Positions 61,061 through 64,000 of a stretch of 64,000 bases of DNA are shown here, piece by piece (positions within the stretch are counted from its first letter, which is position 1; every line of letters starts with the position of its first letter). Below the pieces are notes generated by a model, which saw nothing but the letters and a program-made list of their open reading frames with translations, searched no databases and was not told the origin of the DNA. The DNA comes from Paraburkholderia largidicola (GTDB lineage: Bacteria; Pseudomonadota; Gammaproteobacteria; Burkholderiales; Burkholderiaceae): assembly GCF_013426895.1 (NCBI RefSeq), contig NZ_AP023174.1, positions 3,695,947 to 3,759,946 of the forward strand, written 5' to 3'. Both the position numbers and the translations under genes were made by a program.

Positions 61061-62713
61061 TCAAGCGGCCTTTTTCCTTTGACCCATCATGCGCGTGATG
61101 TAGTACTGCTGCGCGATCGACAGCACGTTGTTCACGACGTAGTACAGCACGAGACCGGCTGGGAAGAAGAAGAACATGACCGAGAACGCGATCGGCATGA
61201 ACATCATCATCTTGGCCTGGACGGGGTCCGGCGGCGTCGGGTTGAGCTTCGTCTGAACGAACATCGAGACAGCCATCAGAACCGGCAGGATGAAGTACGG
61301 ATCTTGTTGCGACAGATCGTGAATCCACAGAATCCACGGCGCGCCGCGCATTTCCACCGACGACAGCAGCACCCAGTACAGCGAGATAAACACCGGAATC
61401 TGAATCACGACGGGCAGACAGCCGCCAAACGGATTCACTTTCTCAGTCTTGTACAGCTCCATGAGCGCCGCGTTCATCTTCTGCGGATCGCCCTTGAAGC
61501 GCTCGCGCAGCGCCTGCATGCGCGGCGTGATTTCCTTCATGCGGGCCATCGACTTGTAGCTCGCGGCCGACAGCGGGAAGAACACCGCCTTGATCAGCAG
61601 CGTCAGCAGCACGATCGCCCAGCCCCAGTTGCCGACGTAGCTGTGGATCTTCTCGAGCAGCCAGAACAGCGGCTTCGCGATGATCGTCACCCAGCCGTAG
61701 TCCTTCACCAGTTCCAGACCCGGCGCGATGCCTTCGAGCATGCGCTCTTCTTCCGGACCGGCGAACAGACGCGCGGATACGTCGACCGTCTTACCCGGCT
61801 CGATCGTCTGCAGCGGCTGCTTGACGCCGACGCGATACAGCGACGGATCGATCTTCTCGACGTAGATATCGCGCTTCACGCCCTGCTGCGGAATCCATGC
61901 CGACGCGAAGTAATGCTGCACCATTGCGACCCAGCCATTGTCGGCGGAGGTTGCGTAGTCTTCCTTGTTCTTGTCGATGTCGCCGAACGTCAGCTTCTGG
62001 AAGTGATGCTGCTCCGTGTACACAGCCGGCCCGATGAACGTGTGCGAGAAGCGCGGCGTCTCGACGGGCTGGCTGTCGCGCACGAGTTCCATGTAGGCGG
62101 TCGGCTTGACGGGCGTCGTGCCGACGTTCTGGATCTTCGTGTCGACGTCGATCACATAGCTGCCGCGGGTGAACGTGTAGGTCTTCACGACCTTCAGGCC
62201 GCCCTTTTCCGGCGACTCGAACGACAGCTTCAGCGTGTTGCCCGTCATGTCGGTCGCCTGACCGGGAACGGGCGTGAACACGTCGGTGTGGTTCGGGAAG
62301 TCGCCGCCGAGCAGGCCCGTGCGCGCGAGATACGTGTGATCGGCCGTGTGGTCGAACAGCGTGATCACCTGATCGGGCTGCTTGCCCTCGCCCGGCTTGA
62401 TCAGCGTGAGCTTGGACAGCGTGCCGCCACGCGTGTCGATCTGGCCACGGTAGACGTCAGTGCTGAACGAAACCAGCTGCGCCTGCTGCGTAGCGGGAGC
62501 CGTCGAGCCGGGCGCCGCGGCGCTCGTCTGCGGCAAATCGGCCGGTTGGCTTCCCGCCGCCGCCGAACCCGGCGCAGCGGGAGCTGCCGTCTTGGTCTGC
62601 GTCGCGCTCGGGAAGAACATCGACGGGCGTCCATGGTCGCGCTGCCAGTTGTCGAACAGCATGACAGCTGACATGAAGAAGATGACCCATAGGACGGTGC
62701 GTTTGATATCCAT
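61061..62713 (-). CDS. yidC: Membrane protein insertase YidC
   Basis: A 550-residue inner-membrane insertase. N-terminal helix [20 protein letters not shown], a large periplasmic P1 domain (about 60-340), then five core helices ([38 protein letters not shown] and others). The hydrophilic groove arginine falls in the loop after [10 protein letters not shown]. It ends in a short basic tail. ATG 62713 chosen as the family start. It follows yidD 30 bp behind, in the rpmH-rnpA-yidD-yidC order. Confidence 0.97.
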   Translation of the reverse strand: MDIKRTVLWVIFFMSAVMLFDNWQRDHGRPSMFFPSATQTKTAAPAAPGSAAAGSQPADLPQTSAAAPGSTAPATQQAQLVSFSTDVYRGQIDTRGGTLSKLTLIKPGEGKQPDQVITLFDHTADHTYLARTGLLGGDFPNHTDVFTPVPGQATDMTGNTLKLSFESPEKGGLKVVKTYTFTRGSYVIDVDTKIQNVGTTPVKPTAYMELVRDSQPVETPRFSHTFIGPAVYTEQHHFQKLTFGDIDKNKEDYATSADNGWVAMVQHYFASAWIPQQGVKRDIYVEKIDPSLYRVGVKQPLQTIEPGKTVDVSARLFAGPEEERMLEGIAPGLELVKDYGWVTIIAKPLFWLLEKIHSYVGNWGWAIVLLTLLIKAVFFPLSAASYKSMARMKEITPRMQALRERFKGDPQKMNAALMELYKTEKVNPFGGCLPVVIQIPVFISLYWVLLSSVEMRGAPWILWIHDLSQQDPYFILPVLMAVSMFVQTKLNPTPPDPVQAKMMMFMPIAFSVMFFFFPAGLVLYYVVNNVLSIAQQYYITRMMGQRKKAA

Positions 62714-62743
62714 GCGTTGTCTCAGTGTCGATGGCACAGCGCG

Positions 62744-62974
62744 TCAGCGCTTCTTAGGTGTTGGAGGCGGGACAAGATCGATGCCGCCCGCCGAAAACGG
62801 GTGACAGCGGCACAGGCGCCTGGCGGCGAGGTAAGTACCGCGCGCGGCGCCATGATACTGGATTGCTTCGCGCGCGTAATCCGAACAGGAGGGATAAAAA
62901 CGGCACCGATTGCCGAGCATGGGACTCACGGCAATCTTGTAGAAACGCAGCAAGGCGAATAGTACCGTTTGCAT
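62744..62974 (-). CDS. yidD: Membrane protein insertion efficiency factor YidD
   Basis: A 76-residue protein with the family core [20 protein letters not shown] and CHPFSAGG, three conserved cysteines and an N-terminal amphipathic helix ([14 protein letters not shown]). It helps YidC insert proteins. ATG 62974 is the family start. Confidence 0.95.
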   Translation of the reverse strand: MQTVLFALLRFYKIAVSPMLGNRCRFYPSCSDYAREAIQYHGAARGTYLAARRLCRCHPFSAGGIDLVPPPTPKKR

Positions 62975-63047
62975 GACTAGTGCGGCGCAACCGCGCCGCC
63001 CGGTGAGAAGCGCCGCAAGACCGCCGCGCGTGTGGACTGCGCGGGCC

Positions 63048-63557
63048 TCATGACGCGGCTGGCGGCGTGTCGGCCGCCTGTCCTGCCGATGCTGCCGGCG
63101 CTTCGCGGCGGGCGATTTCGCGCGCCGCCTTGTCGAGCAGCACGTCGATCTCGCCACGGCACAGCGCTTTCAACGGCGGCGACGATCCGCTCGGCATCGC
63201 CTTCCTGTCGAATTTGGTGTGCAAACGCAGCAGCACGTCCCAGCCGCCAAACTCCGCGCGACGCAGGCGAAACGCTTCGCGCGCGAGGCGCTTCACCAGA
63301 TTGCGCGTGACCGCGCGCGGCGCATACTTCTTGCCGATCACGAGGCCGAGGCGCGCTTCATTGCCCGTAGGCCGCGCATACACGACGAAGTGAGCTGTTC
63401 GGCGCCACGGGCGCAAACGAAAAACGGATGAAAATTCATCCGTTTTTAGCAGCCTTGCGGCTTTGGGAAAGGCTGCGGACGCCTGCAACGGAACGACGTT
63501 CTGATGCGGCGCGTCTGCCGTTCCCGCAGCGTCACGGGTGTCGGACACAGCGCGCAC
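63048..63557 (-). CDS. rnpA: Ribonuclease P protein component
   Basis: A 169-residue basic protein of RNase P, which trims the 5' leader of tRNA precursors with the rnpB RNA. The RNR motif appears as [19 protein letters not shown], preceded by [11 protein letters not shown]. It is longer than usual because of about 30 extra N-terminal and 25 Ala-rich C-terminal residues. There is no ATG; GTG 63557 is the most upstream start and sits 26 bp after the rpmH stop. A GTG three codons later is equally possible. Confidence 0.93.
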   Translation of the reverse strand: MRAVSDTRDAAGTADAPHQNVVPLQASAAFPKAARLLKTDEFSSVFRLRPWRRTAHFVVYARPTGNEARLGLVIGKKYAPRAVTRNLVKRLAREAFRLRRAEFGGWDVLLRLHTKFDRKAMPSGSSPPLKALCRGEIDVLLDKAAREIARREAPAASAGQAADTPPAAS

Positions 63558-63583
63558 TCGGCTTGACCGCGTATCTGCCTGCC

Positions 63584-63718
63584 TTAGATGGCGAGGCGTT
63601 TGCGGCCCTTGGCGCGGCGTGCGTTGATGACTTTGCGGCCACCAGCGGTCTTCATGCGAACGCGGAAGCCATGGGTGCGCTTACGGCGCGTCACGGAAGG
63701 TTGGTAGGTACGTTTCAT
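63584..63718 (-). CDS. rpmH: 50S ribosomal protein L34
   Basis: A 44-residue ribosomal protein, [19 protein letters not shown] followed by the Arg/Lys-rich end [14 protein letters not shown] 63718 is the family start; extensions upstream are not conserved. It is the first gene of the rpmH-rnpA-yidD-yidC run. Confidence 0.97.
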
Positions 63719-63809
63719 GTTGCTCTCACTTGTTGAGAAATAACCGCGCGAGCATCGCTGAAAGTGCAATGGCCGGTGGTTCGAAAATTGGTTTTCGCGG
63801 AACCCGCTA

Positions 63810-63838
63810 TTTAAACCGGTTTTCTCTGAGTCGTCAAT
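63810..63838 (-). promoter_or_regulatory. Promoter of rpmH
   Basis: On the minus strand, TTGACG (63833-63838) and TTAAAT (63810-63815) are separated by 17 bp, about 90 bp before the L34 start. Confidence 0.6.
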
Positions 63839-63851
63839 AGTTTAGGGCGAC

Positions 63852-63901
63852 GATCCACAGGCAGGCCCTCTCGCCGTTGTTTGATCGGACCCTGTGGATA
63901 A
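63852..63901. promoter_or_regulatory. DnaA-type boxes beside rpmH (origin-proximal side)
   Basis: A perfect TGTGGATAA (63893-63901) and a partial GATCCACA (63852-63859) lie in the 282-bp spacer 63719-64000, which has no gene up to the edge. In related genomes dnaA follows here, so the spacer may be part of the origin or of the dnaA control region. The downstream half is outside the window. Confidence 0.5.
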
Positions 63902-64000
63902 CTCACTTTGCCTGCCGTTTTGGCGGTAGAATCTCGCCTTACTTCCCAAAAATCTCGCACGCCGCCCCGGCCCGCTTGACCCGCAAACCCTTGTGGCACA

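Noticed and set aside
61010..62671. 553-codon plus-strand frame opposite yidC
   Set aside because: Antisense shadow; yidC is unambiguous and the frame is Arg/His-rich with no ribosome site.
1..64000. tRNA, rRNA, CRISPR or transposase genes
   Set aside because: I looked for T-loop and CCA-end signatures, spaced direct repeats and transposase motifs and found none that hold up.

Overview
The window is GC-rich, densely coded betaproteobacterial DNA, most likely from a Paraburkholderia or Burkholderia main chromosome. This rests on the gene content and order: a complete type II secretion cluster with gspC inverted between gspF and gspG, MmsA, PhhA/PhhB, MnmC, E. coli-type GshA plus a YbdK-type ligase, and the origin-proximal set mnmE, yidC, yidD, rnpA, rpmH at the right end. 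In most relatives the next gene to the right would be dnaA, which is not included. I see no tRNA, rRNA, CRISPR array or intact insertion sequence.

Layout. 0-7 kb: two tandem branched-chain amino-acid-type binding protein genes, the first cut by the window edge, then a complete five-gene ABC importer of the Liv type (livG, livF, livK, livH, livM in transcription order). 7-12.5 kb: a GMC oxidoreductase, a CoA-acylating methylmalonate-semialdehyde dehydrogenase with a divergent LysR regulator, and a CYTH protein. 12.5-17.3 kb: an Lrp-type regulator divergent from phenylalanine hydroxylase and pterin dehydratase, a DUF3717 protein, and an OmpR/TctE-type two-component system. 17.3-25.5 kb: a SET-domain protein, Old Yellow Enzyme, MOSC protein, class I amidotransferase, MarR regulator, YbdK ligase and a CPA2 antiporter. 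Two long non-coding stretches (21.5-22.2 and 24.6-25.5 kb) carry matching inverted DnaA-box elements. 25.5-30.2 kb: mnmC, HU, a COG0523 metallochaperone GTPase and an IagB-type lytic transglycosylase.

30.7-42.5 kb is the general secretion operon gspDEF-(C)-GHIJKLMN. Together these encode secretin, ATPase, platform, pseudopilins and assembly factors. 42.5-47.4 kb holds an outer-membrane efflux lipoprotein, a MarR regulator and an EmrB-type 14-TM pump, without an EmrA adaptor. 47.4-54.2 kb holds an OmpA-like lipoprotein, a small lipoprotein, gshA, the ada-alkA alkylation-repair operon, a probable small RNA with two anti-Shine-Dalgarno motifs, a VOC protein and YaeQ. 54.2-58.7 kb is an accessory zone with AT-richer spacers, a small secreted protein, two very short membrane-protein genes and a tyrosine recombinase whose catalytic residues are largely missing. 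The recombinase lies directly at the 3' end of mnmE, the attachment site used by SGI1-type islands. 58.8-64 kb is mnmE, a phage-repressor-like HTH gene, and yidC-yidD-rnpA-rpmH running away from the presumed origin.

The most unusual signals are the paired composite element (DnaA box, 13 bp, then a conserved 33-34 bp motif) that flanks ybdK-antiporter in inverted orientation; the short anti-SD RNA upstream of the VOC gene; and the degenerate integrase with clustered TGTGTACC motifs beside mnmE.
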